Shown piece after piece: positions 35,081 through 46,601 of a DNA stretch of 64,000 nucleotides; within the stretch, counting starts at the first letter, position 1, and every line of letters starts with the position of its first letter. The translations under genes and the position numbers were made by a program. Where the stretch lies: assembly GCF_024586455.1 (NCBI RefSeq), contig NC_065923.1, forward strand, positions 48,678,264-48,742,263, written 5' to 3'. The notes under the pieces are model-generated. The model saw only the letters and a program-made list of their open reading frames with translations, was not told the DNA's origin and did no database searches. Source of the stretch: Bactrocera neohumeralis (lineage: Eukaryota; Arthropoda; Insecta; Diptera; Tephritidae).

Positions 35081-37194
35081 TTATTTTTTAAACTCGAATA
35101 CAAGTATCATAATGATGATGAAAAGTACTACAGAGAGAATGCCAATCAATATAAGCTTCTTCTTGCGCAGTTTATTCTGAAATTAATAGAGAAAGTTGAT
35201 TGTACAAATTGATTAGAAAAAATCTTTATTGCAACTGACAGACTTACTTTATACGAACTGGCTTTACGCAGGTTATCGGCACCCTGTGACACAAATACAC
35301 TAGTCTGCTCCACGGACGACTCAATTGAATCAACGGTTAGACCCTGTTCGTATACCATAGCACCGAGCTTCTTGTAAATCTCATTTACACCCACAATATT
35401 TTCCTAATATAACATAAATTATAAGTTTCAAATTTTACTTTTATAGAAATTTTGTTTACCTCCAATTCGCGTATTTGTCGTTCTTGTTCTTCCAGCGCTT
35501 GCAAATCGATTTCTTCCTGCATTTGTGTTTGTGTTTGTGATTGATTCGATTTACGATTGAAAAAATTATCCTCGAAGAATGAGCCGCTATTGTTGCTGCC
35601 ACTGGTACCGCCACCGCCGCTGCCACTGCTGCTATTCGTGCCCGGTGGTTTACTAATATTATAACTGTGCGCACGCGCTTGTCGAACAGCATTCTTTTCG
35701 ATATCGACGGTCTTACGTTGTACACCCTTTAAAATATATTTATTAATTAATTAATGTCAATTAAAATATCGGAATTTTATTAATAGTAAAATAATATAAG
35801 TACTTGACAATTTGGATAATTTTTGATCATAAGGTGGCGTACTCTAAAGGGATTATTCATGCAAAGTTGTATATTTTATATGGGAAGTAGGCATATTTGC
35901 AGTCCAATTTTGTCTATTTTCACACTGTAACATAAAAATATTATGTATATACTCGTACCAACTTTGTTTGAAATCGGTTGGTTCATAGGTTATCGGTTAA
36001 TGGCGTTTTGTGAGCGTGGCAGCGATTACGTCCGTCTGTCTAAGAACTCTTATATTTTTTTTTTGCCGGGAACATGCGTAGTTTCATCAAGATATATCAA
36101 TTTGTACTCAAGTTACAGCTTCCACGGACGGACGAACGGACAGACAAACAGTTACACGGATTTTAACTCGTCTCGTCAGCTTGATCATATGCATAACCCT
36201 TTTTTTGTACTGGGTTAAATAGCCGAAAAAACTGCCCTTGACCGGATAAAATCCGGTCAATTCCGGTGCGTAGAACCGGCAGTCGTGGGAATCGGGAATG
36301 TATAACCCTCTGTCTATTTAGCTTAGTTTTAGGTGATACGTACCACCGTTAGGTAAACAAAAGCAACATGTTGCAAGAGTATAAAAATATTAACATTAAA
36401 TTGGAAATGTTTTCTAATTAGAAAAAGTTTTATTCAAGAAAGTATTTTAGTCCGTTATGCGGTCTAATAAAATAATTTATTTCTTTATTAGTAGAATAAT
36501 TATTGCCAATATTTAAAACACACAATAAAGATAACCGCAGATTAACTCAAAACAGATAGTGAATGAGTAATACTATGTACATGTAAAAATAATAAGCACA
36601 AAACCGAACTGCGAAATAGAAACCATATTTGCTTTATCTAATAAGTATATGCAATATGGGTGACAGTTTCATAAACATTTTGTGAGCATATGTACATTGC
36701 TTTTACCTGAAATGCTGTTAAAGCAGCAGTGAATTCGTCCACCAAACGATCACGCTGTATTTTTAAATGGCGTTCTTTGCACTTGTCCACCTCTTTTAAG
36801 TGATTATTTGTATCCGAAACCAGCTGATGGGTGTAGGTCATTATTTGATGTCTAAATTGCATTAAATAAAAACATGAAATTCACAATTATTATTGTTAAA
36901 TTAATTTAGTAAACTCACAGCTGTTTCTTCAAATCGGGGGAGTCCTGTGGGGTATTAAATTGGTTGACCATACGTTGCATGGTTGACACTGTAATTTGTT
37001 TACTTATTTTAATTAAAAATATATGGTACTTAGGCAAGTTAACTATATTTACCATTTTGCAATATTTTTTGTATGCTTGTTGCAATGGTTTGGGCAAGTC
37101 GCTGAAAGTCCGTTTCACTGAAGCCAGCAGTTTGACCAGCAATAGCACCGTGGCCACCGCCACTGATGCCATTCTCCATATGCTGCAAATCCAT
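35081..37194 (-). CDS. Syx7: Syntaxin 7 (Qa-SNARE, avalanche orthologue), complete, six coding exons
   Basis: Coding exons in transcript order are 37194-37053, 36988-36919, 36851-36707, 35726-35460, 35403-35248 and 35176-35081. All splice sites are GT-AG, all phases agree, and the sum is 876 nt (291 aa plus stop). The start is MDLQHMENG. The N-terminal three-helix (Habc) part spans roughly residues 30-135. A Ser/Gly/Asn-rich linker follows at about 150-168. The Qa-SNARE helix covers about 200-258, with the zero-layer glutamine in YEQG (Q228). A 20-residue C-terminal membrane anchor (268-287) is preceded by RKKK and leaves only EFKK after it. This is a tail-anchored endosomal SNARE; in Drosophila, Syx7/avl acts in early endosome entry. 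Introns are 56-71 nt except intron 3 (35727-36706, 980 nt), which is swollen by a repeat insertion. It is divergently arranged with Arp3. Identity is very likely; the splice model was built by eye. Confidence 0.95.
35840..36390 (-). repeat. A-type dispersed repeat inside Syx7 intron 3 (copy A2)
   Basis: On the minus strand it begins near 36390 with ATACTCTTGCAACATGTTGC, GTTTACCTAACGGTGGTACG and ACCTAAAACTAAGC. After a small insertion it continues with the GATCA block, GTTAAAATCCGTG-type sequence (in plus sense ACGGACGGACGAACGGACAG at 36123-36142) and the GGTTATCGGTTAATGGCGTT region (plus sense, 35987-36006). It accounts for over half of the 980-nt intron; the other Syx7 introns are 56-71 nt. 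Confidence 0.7.
36201..36301. mobile_element. Small hairpin-forming dispersed element (copy H1) nested in repeat A2
   Basis: A 101-bp insertion containing TTGACCGGATAAAATCCGGT and GCAGTCGTGGGAATCGGG, also found at 44.3 and 56.5 kb. It is flanked by the 8-bp duplication ATAACCCT (36193-36200 and 36302-36309). Non-coding. Confidence 0.65.
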
Positions 37195-38264
37195 GCTCTC
37201 GTAGGTAGACACTGTGGTTTAGTGTTAGTTGACTAGCAATGTAACGAATTTTAAATATAAGAGCGCACGAAACAAAAATGGCTTGTAAAAAGTTGTTAGA
37301 TTACAAGCCTTGTTTTTATTTCTTTATTGCTGTTCTTTTCTTGTCCAAAAGATAAGCTATTTAAAGAAAATATGTTTTTTTTATTATTACACCTTGCAAT
37401 ATTACGTCGCACCACATACTTGTCTTTGTTGTACGAAATTCAATTATGGTGGGGGTATTTCCTTCAAGACTACTTACGTCGCCCACTTTCTATATGTTTT
37501 TGCTTTTTGGTATCATACGACCACTGGTACTATGCCACTGCCGTTTTTTAAGCTCTAAATTTTAGCAGTCAATGTCAAATATTGAATAAGCTACTGCTTT
37601 GCAATGCATATACAAATTATTGCGTTTACAGGTTCAATTAACTTTATAAAATTGCATTCAATTTAATATGAATGCGCAGCACTGTCTATTATTTGCACTT
37701 TTCAATTTTTTACAGATGATAAAACTTCTTATTTTCTTTGCAAAAACTTCGTCAACTACGTACTGTCAATTTGGAATAGAGATGCCATTTTTCTGGGCAA
37801 TTAATTCGTAAGAAGTAATAACCTTTGATAACTACATATGTAATTGCGATTAATGGTTATTTTGAATTAACTTTTACTTTTTGTTAGACAAAAAATGTTA
37901 TTAATAAACTAAAAAACTATTGTTATGCGTAAATGGATACTTAATTAATAAATCTACCCATATTTGACACAAAACAAAATTTTCACCTCCAGTTCAAACA
38001 CTAATGGCAATGCCTTCAAACTGTTATATTTGTTTTTTTCTTATTGCTTGTCAACTGTCATTGTGACGCATATAATTGACAGAATCATTAAATGTCAGCG
38101 TTTTTTTTTTCGTTTCTCGATAAAAGAAGGAAAAGTGCGTTGAACAAGAAATAAGGTGTGGTTGAAAAACATAAATTTTACTATTAGATTAATGCGTTAG
38201 CTTATAAAAAACTGTTAAAGTTATTTGTGAAAGTGTAAAAGTTAAAGATTAAAGTAACAGCATA
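37195..38264. promoter_or_regulatory. Shared divergent promoter interval between Syx7 and Arp3
   Basis: This 1070-bp interval separates the two start codons, which face away from each other, so both core promoters and 5' leaders must lie here or be supplied by upstream non-coding exons. It is AT-rich and free of recognisable transposons, unlike most of the window, which suggests constraint. I see no convincing TATA box at a fixed position. A Syx7 5' leader probably occupies the left part, and the Arp3 leader the roughly 100 bp before 38265. Exact transcription starts cannot be read from sequence alone. Confidence 0.5.
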
Positions 38265-40291
38265 ATGGCAGGACGTTTACCGGCTTGTGTGATCGATGTT
38301 GGCACAGGGTGAGTGAGCGAACATTTGCTGCAAAAAAGGAGGTCGCTGGTTCATTGATCACTGTATGTGTACGTATTGGTGTACAAGCGGCCCCCACCAA
38401 AGCAATATAAAAAAGAAGAAAAATGCATGCAAATGTACTCCATATTTTGCAAATTTCTAATAAAACGAAAAATTTCGATTTCACAGTTATACAAAGTTGG
38501 GTTATGCGGGTAACAAAGAGCCGCAATTTATTATTCCTTCGGCCATTGCAATTAAGGAGACCGCGCGAGTTGGTGACACTAACACCCGGAGAATAACGAA
38601 GGGTGTTGAGGATTTAGATTTCTTTATTGGCGACGAGGCATTCGATGCCACTGGTTACTCAGTTAAGGCAAGTAAAAAAAATGGAATAACGCCATGACTA
38701 ATGATGACTAATAGCATAATTTGCGATAACACTTCAGAAAATGTATTAATTTAATAATGTTAACTACTTTTACAGTATCCAGTCCGTCATGGATTGGTGG
38801 AAGATTGGGACTTAATGGAACGTTTTCTGGAGCAGTGCATTTTTAAATATCTGCGTGCAGAACCCGAAGATCATCATTTTTTGCTCACTGAACCGCCGCT
38901 TAACACGCCAGAGAATCGCGAATATACCGCTGAGATTATGTTTGAAACATTTAATGTTCCTGGTCTCTATATCGCCGTGCAGGTGTGTGTGTATATATTT
39001 TGGAAGAAAAACAAATCTCATCACATTTTTATGTACTTTTTTTTATAGGCTGTACTTGCCTTGGCCGCGAGTTGGGCCGCCAGGCCTGTAGAAGGACGTA
39101 CACTAACAGGCATCGTTGTCGATAGCGGTGACGGTGTAACACACGTTATACCAGTGGTATGTATTCAAATCATATATACGTATAAAAATGGTATTTCAAT
39201 TGTTGACGGCGACTTATTGTATTAGAGACTTTATCTTATCTCAGGAAAATAGCAATCGATATGAATGCTCAATATGTCAATATTTATTTTACCGTTAATA
39301 GAAAAATTGCTGTACAAAATTCAAGCAGATAGGTGTAATTTTTAATGTACTAAATTCTTTTCAGGCTGAGGGCTACGTAATTGGTTCTTGTATCAAACAT
39401 ATTCCCATTGCTGGTCGCAATATCACCTCGTTCATACAGAGTTTATTGCGTGAACGTGAAGTAGGCATACCGCCGGAGCAAAGTTTAGAAACTGCCAAAG
39501 CGATTAAGGAGAAGCACTGTTATATTTGTCCAGACATTGCCAAAGAATTTGCCAAATATGATACGGAGCCGGGCAAATGGATACGCAACTATACGGGTAC
39601 TAATGCGGTGACCAAGAATCCATTCAGCGTCGATGTAGGTTACGAACGTTTCTTAGGTATGCAATATATATTATACATACATATGTATATATACATTTTC
39701 TATTTAATATTAATATTACATTCATGTACGTTATGATAGGACCTGAGATTTTCTTCCATCCCGAATTTTCGAACCCCGATTTCACCACTCCACTATCGGA
39801 AATCGTAGACAATGTCATACAAAATTGTCCGATTGATGTGCGACGACCCCTATACAATAATATAGTATTGAGTGGCGGTTCGACGATGTTCAAAGATTTC
39901 GGACGCCGTTTACAGCGTGATATCAAACGATCCGTTGACACACGCCTCCGAATCAGCGAAAACTTATCTGAAGGCCGCATTAAGGTAAGCATAATTTAAC
40001 GTTCCTAAAAAATAATACGTCCATACATATATTTTTTTTTAGCCAAAACCAATCGATGTACAAGTCATAACACATCATATGCAGCGATATGCTGTGTGGT
40101 TTGGAGGCAGCATGTTGGCATCCACGGTAATTACTTTTATTGCTCAAAGTCCGTAAGGCTTGTATATGCTTATACGCTTCCTTTTTACCTTGCAGCCTGA
40201 GTTTTATCAAGTGTGCCACACAAAGGCTGCTTATGAGGAATATGGTCCAGGAATTTGTCGTCACAATCCGGTATTTGGCACCATGACATAA
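38265..40291 (+). CDS. Arp3: Actin-related protein 3, subunit of the Arp2/3 complex, complete, eight coding exons
   Basis: Coding exons are 38265-38308, 38487-38667, 38776-38982, 39049-39156, 39365-39656, 39740-39984, 40043-40126 and 40196-40291. The total is 1257 nt, giving 418 aa, the length I recall for Drosophila Arp3. Start [13 protein letters not shown] and end HNPVFGTMT are typical. Actin-fold nucleotide-binding motifs are visible: phosphate-1 DVGTGYTK (from residue 11), phosphate-2 DSGDGVTH (169-176) and the adenosine loop LSGGSTMF (321-328). Arp3 pairs with Arp2 to nucleate branched actin filaments. Seven introns run 58-208 nt. Six donors are GT, but intron 2 (38668-38775) must start with GC (AAG then GCAAGT) to keep frame. 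The only notable divergence I see from my memory of the fly protein is around residues 155-160 (AARPVEG). Confidence 0.97.
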
Positions 40292-41095
40292 TCATATATG
40301 TATCAGACTGTGCTCGCAGAATTGTTTTCCTCCTCTACCTATAATGCAATTTATAAAATTCCACTTATTTTAAAATTCTGTTTTAAGTACGTCGATCGAG
40401 CAATTTGGCATCGTTTACGAAAACTCACAACGGTTAGCCAGATATAGTTGAGGTTAACGCACACATCAACTTTTTTTTACATATGCAGTGTTAAATCTTC
40501 GTAATACAATGTATCTGAGTAATGTTGCTAAGTTGTAATGTAACTCGTCGTATGTAATACTTAAAGTCAATAACTAATGATCAAGCCGCATTTTTTCGTA
40601 TTATTAAAATTAGAAGAGTCTTTTATTATGCTTATTATAATGATATAAAAGATAATTATTTGAATTGTTCCGACGCATTTATTGTAATGTTGGCACTTTT
40701 ATACACATACATACATATGTATTTACGCTCTTCCAGTCGCTGAACACAAGTGCAAGTAATGCAATTGAGTTGAATATTTATTTTTTCTGCGAAGTTAATA
40801 AACTTCTATTTAATTGCTTTATTTGCATTACTTATGCAAGCGTTGCAAATGTATGTTACTCTATTATTAACGTAAATTTCCATGTTTATGTTCAGCTATT
40901 AAAAAGTGAAACAATATAGTATGAAAAAGTATATAACTAAATATTTAACATTTTGGCCAATTACAATTAAATTGAATGAAAACTACGAAAAAAAACTATT
41001 AATGAATAGAAACGTGCGAATACACTGAAAATAAATTGTGTGAAGAATGTGATTCTTTAAGAGAATTAAATAAAATCAATGTGAAATAAAAACCA
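40292..41095 (+). other. Arp3 3' UTR with candidate polyadenylation signals
   Basis: AT-rich sequence after the Arp3 stop. AATAAA hexamers occur at 40797-40802, 41069-41074 and 41085-41090, so alternative 3' ends giving UTRs of about 0.5 and 0.8 kb are plausible. No other gene is seen here. Confidence 0.5.
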
Positions 41096-42138
41096 AGTTT
41101 TATTTACTCACTTCTGATTTAATTCCATTATATAAATGTTTGGTTAGAGTTACACGAGTATATTCCGTAGCTTATTGTAAGGCGAAGTCAACTGTAATCG
41201 AAAAATTCAACAGCTGTAACTGTCGCTGGCAAGCGTATGAGAAGTTATTGAAAATGTGAGAGAAGTTACGGCAAACAAATAGCTAAAACTTTAAAACTGC
41301 CATTTTAACATTGAAATCGACACGTAAATATTTAAATACAAAATTTATTTAAATATTGAAATTAATAATTTAATTAAAGATCTTAACACTTGTTAAATAC
41401 GAATGTAAATGACGAATTACTCGAAATAAAAGTCAAACTATTCAAAAGTTGGTACAATAAATTCTTAAGTCGTGTTGAGGTTTTGTTTTAAGAATCCCAA
41501 AGCATTGTGTCGTTGATTATATAATTAACACAATTACCGGATTGGCAACAATTATGTTGCAGCAAATATTTTCGAATAATAATGATTTCTTCATCAACGA
41601 TTCTTAAGACCTTCAGGGTCCTTGGTGGTCGAAACAGGCATCAACATTCTCCTAATTGTTTATAGTGCACCTTTTACGGTTATGTGAATTCAGAAAAATT
41701 AAAAAAATTAAATTTTAACTCTCTAATGCTTAAGAGTGCCTTCACGCTGTTTTCACAAAAGTCGCGGTAACGAACATAATAACAAATTAAAAAAAAACCT
41801 TGGATTTACCGGTGCTAATAGAATTTTGAAAATACTGGTAAAAGCTTTAGAAGCTCTTGTAAGCTCCCCTCTGTCACTTTTTTCAACTTTGTACTAGACA
41901 AGTGCAACTGTACAGGTCCATGCTGTTCTGTAAAGTACCGATTTAAGTGTTTTTGGTTGTCGCGATCGCGATCGGAATCTTTTATTACTTTGAAGTTTCA
42001 TTTATGTGAATTTATTGTAGTGTTTTGTTGAACAGAGCCTTGGGGCACTCTTTGACATTATTTTTTTCCTCACTCTTATTGCAGTGTTCTTTGTTTTCTT
42101 TGGTTTTGATTCGATTCTTTTAGTGAAAAAATCACAGA
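41096..42138. other. Intergenic sequence downstream of Arp3
   Basis: AT-rich; no gene or repeat family recognised. Confidence 0.35.
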
Positions 42139-44285
42139 AATGGCAGAACAGGTTCAGAAACGTTTTAAATTATCTAGCTTAAGCGATAAAGTATTAGAGA
42201 AACTGTTTGACGAAGTCGAATTGTGTGAATAGTTGAGTAGTGTATTCATTGAAAATGAAGAACCCGTTATTTAAGATCAGATAAGATAAATATATGAAGA
42301 CTGCACCGCCACCTAAGGTCTATTGTGCCCTCTCTTAAGTCATAAAGACTGACTTAGCCCCAGCATATTGATAAGTTCCAATATACGGCTAGGTGCTAAT
42401 GAGACGATGTGATCCCCATTTGGAAACATGGTTCCAAGGCCTGTTAGCCTGCGTCTGCAGACTGCTATGCAGTCAATTAGCAGGTCTTCTGCCGTTACAG
42501 GCCCATGTTATGTAAATGCTTTTTAAGCTTACAGTGGCCAGTGTAGAATGCCTCAAGTAGGCTGAGTTTGATTACATATTTAAGCCTGTTGAGGTTGTAA
42601 CCACACATTAGCAACTTGGCATGGCGTAAGCCTCAATACTCCTTCCACCTTACGGAGGAGCCCTTTCCGGCCCTACCATGTTGGTAGATGCTGCGAAACA
42701 GGCGAGCTCGTCAGCCAGTTTATTCTTGTTTATACCTTTGAGACCGGACTCTCAGATATGTGCACTTGGTTACGTTCTGATAGACTGTTCAACCGTTCTA
42801 TACACTCCTGTACCAATAGCGACTGTCAACCGCTTGACTGTCGCTGAGTATGGCAATACGTTCATTGCGACAGTTGCGTTGGAGGTTTATCTCTATCTAC
42901 CGACTTATAGCAAAGACCTTTGCTTGGAATATGCTCGGAAAACTTACCGTAGGTATAGAGAGCTTGGTGCGTAGTCCTGCGACTCCTGCACCAATTCCCT
43001 CTGACGTTTTCGAGCCGTCGGTAAAAAATTTATTGTACTACCCATAAGTAGTAACTTTGAACTTCTTAGTGAAGTTTAGTCTTTTGGTAATGCTGTCCTT
43101 TGGGAGAAGAACTAATGGTATTTCACCGCTTAAGTGCTTCATATGCTGGGAAGAGATTTCCTTACCTTTCTGCGAAATCCTTCTTCTATAATTTCAAGCA
43201 GAGTGTGTTTGGATACCTGATTGATTACTAGATGAAGCGGTGTGAGTTCAAGCATAACTTCAAGTGCTGCCGTCGTGATTGTGTGCATGGCACCCGACAC
43301 GCAGGTGCAGGCGAGTCGTTCCTGCTTCTATGGTTGGAGTCCTACCGGATGCGATGCTTCTGAGGCCCAAGCTATGGCTCCATACGCGATAATTGGTCGC
43401 ACGATCAGAGTGTGCAACCACTTGACAATCCTTGGTTTGCAAACCCAGGATTTACCACCTAGTCGATTGCATACCATTAGTGCTTTAGTAGCTTTGACTA
43501 TGGTTAGGTCAATATGCCGCTTCCAACGCAGAGTGGAATGCACCGTGAGACCAAGATATTTGGTCTTATTAATCATCTCCACCTCTCTGCCCCCAAGGAT
43601 TAGGTGCTTGAGGCCAAGCAGGGACCAACGGGACGATGGTCGTCTTCGAGGGGTTGATATATTTAAACCCCTTTGTACCAAATCGCAGAGAGTATCCTCG
43701 AATTTTCCTCTAGCTATAATATTAATGTCACCCGCATGTCCTTGACAGCGGATCCCACTGTTAGGGTCGTCCACGACAAGGCACTCCACCACACATGAAG
43801 TAGCCTTTCAAGGAAGTACTTCATTGTCAATTGAAATTCTAGAGCTTCAGACTCCATTCGTAATATTTTGTTATTTCTTCACGTGATCTAATTGGAATGA
43901 TTGTAGGAGAAACTAATCGCGCAACTATTGCAGAAAGCATCTATTCACAATTCAAGGTAAACATTGATGACATTCGCCATTATTGGGATTTTGATATACA
44001 TACATGCCGATATATCGGTATTAAAATTTGAGGTGGTACTGTATGACCCGAGCTAAATTTCAAACCACAAAGCAATATTTATCATTACGTGATGAAAGTG
44101 AACGGGCGTAAAAAGGTCAACCAGGCTACGGCCCTTTGTTTCGTATAAGAAGCTCTGGTGAGAAATTGAAGCATCACCTTCGGTAATACATGCGAAATAA
44201 GCCCAATAAATGGGATTTTAGACTATTTTTTCAATGTGATTCTTTTGGGCAAGCCTATAGATTTTTTTTGGATCGTTGTAGCGGC
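42139..44285 (+). mobile_element. piggyBac-like transposon relic, split by a LOA-like insertion
   Basis: The left piece (42139-42299) opens MAEQVQKRFKLSSLSDKVLE, then KLFDEVELCE and stop. The right piece (43795-44285) carries the piggyBac core in several frames: MTRAKFQTTKQYLSLRDESE, GQPGYGPLFRIR, then YMRNKPNKWDFRLFFQCDSF, matching the family pattern M-R-F-I-YLH-ND, GYD-LYKIRP and KPHKWG-KLF-LCDSFG. Stops and shifts are frequent, so it is old. The intervening 1.5 kb is a minus-strand retrotransposon. Confidence 0.7.
42300..43794 (-). mobile_element. LOA/R1-like non-LTR retrotransposon, RT C-terminus plus RNase H region
   Basis: The minus-strand open frame 43792-43328 encodes GHAGDINIIARGKFEDTLCD (the usual YADDIVLIARGKFED with the Asp pair degraded to GD), LLGLKHLILGGREVEMINKT, KYLGLTVHSTLRWKRHIDLT and MVCNRLGGKSWVCKPRIVKW. 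Further along, RNase H traces appear: FFTDGSKTSEGIGAGVAGLR (about 43030-42960) and NKNKLADELACFAASTNMVG (about 42740-42680). A 6-bp repeat ATGAAG at 42294-42299 and 43795-43800 may be its target duplication. 5'-truncated and inactive. Confidence 0.75.
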
Positions 44286-44390
44286 AGACTTCTGCCGAGT
44301 TGACAGTCTTTGGCCGGATAAAAACCGGCTCCGTTCCGGTTACGTAGACCCGACTGTCGTGGGAACGGCAGGAGATAATGTTATTTTGCC
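44260..44390. mobile_element. Small hairpin-forming dispersed element (copy H2)
   Basis: Contains the near-palindrome CGGCAGACTTCTGCCG (44282-44297), then GAGTTGACAGTCTTTGGCCG, GATAAAAACCGGCTCCGTTC and GACTGTCGTGGGAACGGCAG. It lies at the broken 3' side of the piggyBac relic. Confidence 0.65.
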
Positions 44391-44520
44391 ACATTATTTA
44401 TTTTAATAATTTTTACACAACACTTCCATGGTAGTTACGTGCTAGAGGTATTTACAGGGTCCGGCACTCGAAGTGTAACCAATTAAAGAAGGCATAACTT
44501 CGGTTGGAAAATTATTTTTA
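44391..44520. other. Short AT-rich spacer
   Basis: Between the H2 element and the next transposon. A possible terminal repeat of the latter starts near 44455 (ACAGGGTCCGGCAC), but I found no partner. Confidence 0.3.
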
Positions 44521-45400
44521 TTTATTTTAAAGTACCAAATGTGTGAAAATAATCATAAATTCAGGACTAATTCACTTTTGCTCGATATGACCACCTTTTG
44601 TTTCAATTATGGCCTTGAGACCGTCAAAAAACTTGTGACTTGCCGGTATTTTGGCGCACTCACGGATAATGGCTTTCTTCAGCATCTCGAGACTGGTGTA
44701 TTTTTTACTTCGGACCTTGTTCTTCAAAATGGCCCAGAGAGAATATTCCATTGGATTCGCATCTGGTGAATTCGAGAGCCATTGCGTGGTCGTAATGAAG
44801 TTCGGAACGTTGTTTTTCAGCCATTCTCGTATGAACGGTCGGTCAAGTAAACCCTTTCGTTTTGAGAGTTTACGAATTGCTCAATTGAAAAAATTTTTTC
44901 CTCAGAAAACACAATGTTCGGAATTTGACCGCTTTAGGCCAAGCGAAGCAACTGCTTCGCTCTCTCAATTCTTACTTATTGCTGCTTCAGTGTGAGATCA
45001 TGGGCGTTTTGGAACTTGTAAGGCTTGACCTTGAGCTCATATTTCAATATGCGTCGGATGCTGCGGTCGGATATTTTCAGTTTTTTAGCCATTTGATTGG
45101 CACTTCGTCGTGGATTTCGCTCAAGTCGCTTCTTCACTTTCCGAACCATCTCACGTGACGTTGCAGTCTTTTGATGACCACCTCCATGGCGTTTTGCGAT
45201 GCTACCAGTATCATTGTAACGAGTGATGGTGCGATAAACAAAAACTTTATTCACATTAAGGTGTTTGAGCTCACGAACAATTGCTGGCTGTGATTCTCCA
45301 GCTAAATATAAAGCAATCACAATATTACGTTTGAATTCCATCGCTGATCACTTTTTTTGCGTTCACTTTTGTCAAAACGCTTTTGTACGCTTGTGAACAA
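44521..45400 (-). mobile_element. Tc1/mariner-superfamily element (DD37D/maT-like), internally deleted
   Basis: The N-terminal open frame 45341-44976 is intact: MEFKRNIVIALYLAGESQPA, a homeodomain-like HTH, then RNPRRSANQMAKKLKISDRS and YKFQNAHDLTLKQQ. A damaged stretch follows (NFFN-AIRKLSKRKG-LLDRPF), then a jump to EWLKNNVPNFITTTQWLSNS, PDANPMEYSLWAILKNKVRS and a C-terminus GGHIEQK near 44577. The stretch that normally holds the first catalytic Asp and the QQD-APSH motif is lost; the last Asp region (NSPDANPM) survives. Non-autonomous. Confidence 0.8.
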
Positions 45401-46600
45401 TACTCCGAACTGTCATTCAGAAAATTTATAAATATCTGATTCCAGTGCGACAGCGGCGCGTACTGCTTGAATAGTCTAGGAGCAGTGCGCGCAAACCGAA
45501 TTCCTAACTGCAAATTGCCATTGGATATTGATATCCATAAAGAGCTAAGAGGATTTGTCACAGAATGTGTGGGATCCGCAAATAAGTACTGTCTTATGGA
45601 ATGACAGCAAAACCGTTCGATTGTTATCTATATACTATGTGGGAGCTAAGCCACATTCCAATATCAAATCAAGTTGATTGCCCCAAAATTATACAGTTGG
45701 CTGGCCAAGTGGAACACCCACAGCAAGTTCCCTTCAACCAAGTACGTTAAAGATTGGCTGCAAAACTGTTCATCTTCTTGCAGATATCTGATATTATAAC
45801 ATCAGCAAACTTAACTGAATGAAACTCAACAATCTGTAGTGTCTAATTATTATTTTAAACTTTTAGCTAATTTTTTTAGAAACCAGCATTAGCACCAGCA
45901 TTTTTTCTGTAAAATATTTTTTTTATAAAAGTTAAAATATAACATCATTAAATAAGGTTTTGAAACTCGGTTAATTTGAAAAATCAGTTCAAACACACAG
46001 TTTTCAGAAAAACGGTTTTCAAGTTCTACATGAACATTCCAGAACGCCCGAGAACCCTTTGCTTATTATCAAATAACTCTAAAAGTATTTACTGGATTTC
46101 ATTATACTTTAAGAAAATGCAAAAAAAAATGGAAGAGCTGAAAGTTTTTAAACGAAAAATCAAAACAATTCAATTCAATTATTAGTCAAAAAAGGCGGAT
46201 AATTATTAAAATGGACATTAGGTTTGTTGGTGCCAAAACTGATGTACTGCGCAGAAGAAGAAGCCTTCGTGATCACTCAAAGATCAAAAGTTTTATTGGC
46301 AATTAAATGGCTTTTAAATAATGTTTATTGCAGATTCATAGGTCATTTGCGATTAAATGAGTAATCATTTTGCTTTTTACTAAATGAGATGAAGGAACGT
46401 TACCAAAAACTCTCGAGTTCCTTGCAACCGGTAGTTATCAAAAATTCATTTTAAATGATTTTATCTTTGAGCTAAAGCAACCTACGATATCTATTGTTAT
46501 TACAAAGCCTGCTTTTGAATATTACGAACACCATATAAAACACCAATGACTGAGGAGGACCAAATCCTTCAAAAATTTATTTTTACTCAAAAAGTACATA
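45401..46600. other. Intergenic sequence, nothing recognised
   Basis: AT-rich. Scattered short open frames without family features. Confidence 0.35.
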
Positions 46601-46601
46601 T

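Noticed and set aside
35456..35725. Minus-strand 89-codon frame starting MYNVRPSISKRM as a separate protein
   Set aside because: Wrong frame; the correct frame of the same bases is Syx7 exon 4, which joins in phase at both ends.
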